Part shown: piece by piece, positions 63,510 through 64,000 of the stretch
How positions within the stretch are numbered: the first letter of the stretch is position 1
Layout: the number at the start of each line of letters is the position of its first letter
NCBI GenBank assembly: GCA_944472135.2
Contig: OX235265.1
Location: forward strand, 93,156,984 to 93,220,983
Length of the DNA: 64,000 nt
From: Trichobilharzia regenti
Taxonomy: Eukaryota > Platyhelminthes > Trematoda > Strigeidida > Schistosomatidae
Reading direction: 5' to 3'
Program-made: the position numbers and the translations under genes
Notes under the pieces: model-generated
The model's input: only the letters and a program-made list of their open reading frames with translations
Told to the model about the DNA's origin: nothing
The model's database searches: none

Positions 63510-64000
63510 TGAGTCATAAATCAGATGAAATGTACATCTACAGTATAATATCATGTCATAAAGTTTACTACTGTAGAAATTCAGGATTATCTCAAAGGTG
63601 ATTTACAGCTGAGGACTTCTGTAGCTTGAAAAAAGTTGTATTAAGATCCAAGGATTGTACAATGTTTCTTATCCACTTGTGTCTGAAATCGAGCTTCCGA
63701 GGCATGTTAAGTGGAAATTTACAAAATCCATATATAAATTAAACTTTTCTGGTTTTAACCTGGTCTTCATTCTGTTTTTATTTACAAAGGAATCAAAAAG
63801 GTAATTGTGTTCTATTTAAATCTAAATGATGCTAATAATGGATAAATGATCGCCTTTAATTCATATTCCGTCTTCAGCACGGAGAAAGTTCTCCATTTCT
63901 AGATTAGATATAGATTTATGAAGTTTTTTACAGTGAGCAGGGATGTGAATAACCCAGTTAAAGGTTACTACGAGGAATGGAAAGGTAATATTTCCCATAG
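63510..64000. other. No recognised feature
   Basis: AT-rich sequence to the window edge. Could be intron if the exon at 63413-63508 is real. Confidence 0.35.

Overview
The window reads as a repeat graveyard in a flatworm genome, most likely a blood fluke (Schistosoma or a close relative). The host call rests on the mix of element families: many Penelope-like elements (PLEs) with GIY-YIG endonucleases, RTE-type non-LTR retrotransposons ending in AAT-rich tails, a Ty3/gypsy element, a Merlin DNA transposon, and tRNA-derived SINEs resembling the schistosome SM-alpha family with hammerhead-like sequence. All of these are known from schistosomes. Base composition is AT-rich. There is no bacterial or organellar gene, no rRNA and no convincing tRNA gene. 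Only one possible host exon was found (63413-63508).

Layout: 1-6.2 kb holds decayed PLE and RTE pieces plus a SINE. 7.6-10.6 kb holds a PLE 3' half and an RTE fragment. 11.8-12.2 kb is a gypsy solo LTR with a perfect 5-bp target duplication (TSD). 13-16.3 kb is RTE and PLE debris. 17.4-21.9 kb is a nested structure: a PLE with an internal deletion, interrupted by a Merlin transposon (8-bp TSD) and by a second PLE (16-bp TSD). 22.6-24.0 kb is a PLE folded back on itself, with inverted arms of about 0.55 kb. 25.5-29.9 kb is a gypsy element with an open 1305-residue Gag-Pol frame and a 3' LTR but almost no 5' LTR. 30.2-31.9 kb is another fold-back PLE (14-bp TSD) carrying a SINE and a 203-bp mini-PLE. 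32.2-36.7 kb is RTE sequence (RT part on +, AP-endonuclease part on -). 40.8-43.5 kb is the best-preserved element: a 2.67-kb PLE with an open 709-residue RT/GIY-YIG frame and a perfect 12-bp TSD. 44-62.3 kb continues with RTE, SINE clusters and four or five PLE copies, one holding a 157-bp mini-PLE.

I label the PLE groups for this report only. PLE-1: full-length group (40845, 50740, 54310, 53120, 15680). PLE-2: 2725, 7635, 39800. PLE-3: 17423, 20242, 22594. PLE-4: 1, 30191, 59893. PLE-5: 48435, 57490.

The main biological observation is a set of hammerhead-ribozyme-shaped sequences at PLE termini, in two unrelated sequence versions. One version has different but base-paired stem II sequences between copies. 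Two TSD-bounded insertions (157 and 203 bp) consist of almost nothing but an inverted tail, a hammerhead and the element end. They look like minimal non-autonomous retroelements mobilised by PLEs. Hammerheads in PLEs are an established phenomenon; the mini-elements, the repeated inverted-tail architecture and the tRNA-like leader are what seem worth pursuing. All boundaries were found by eye and may be off by some bases.
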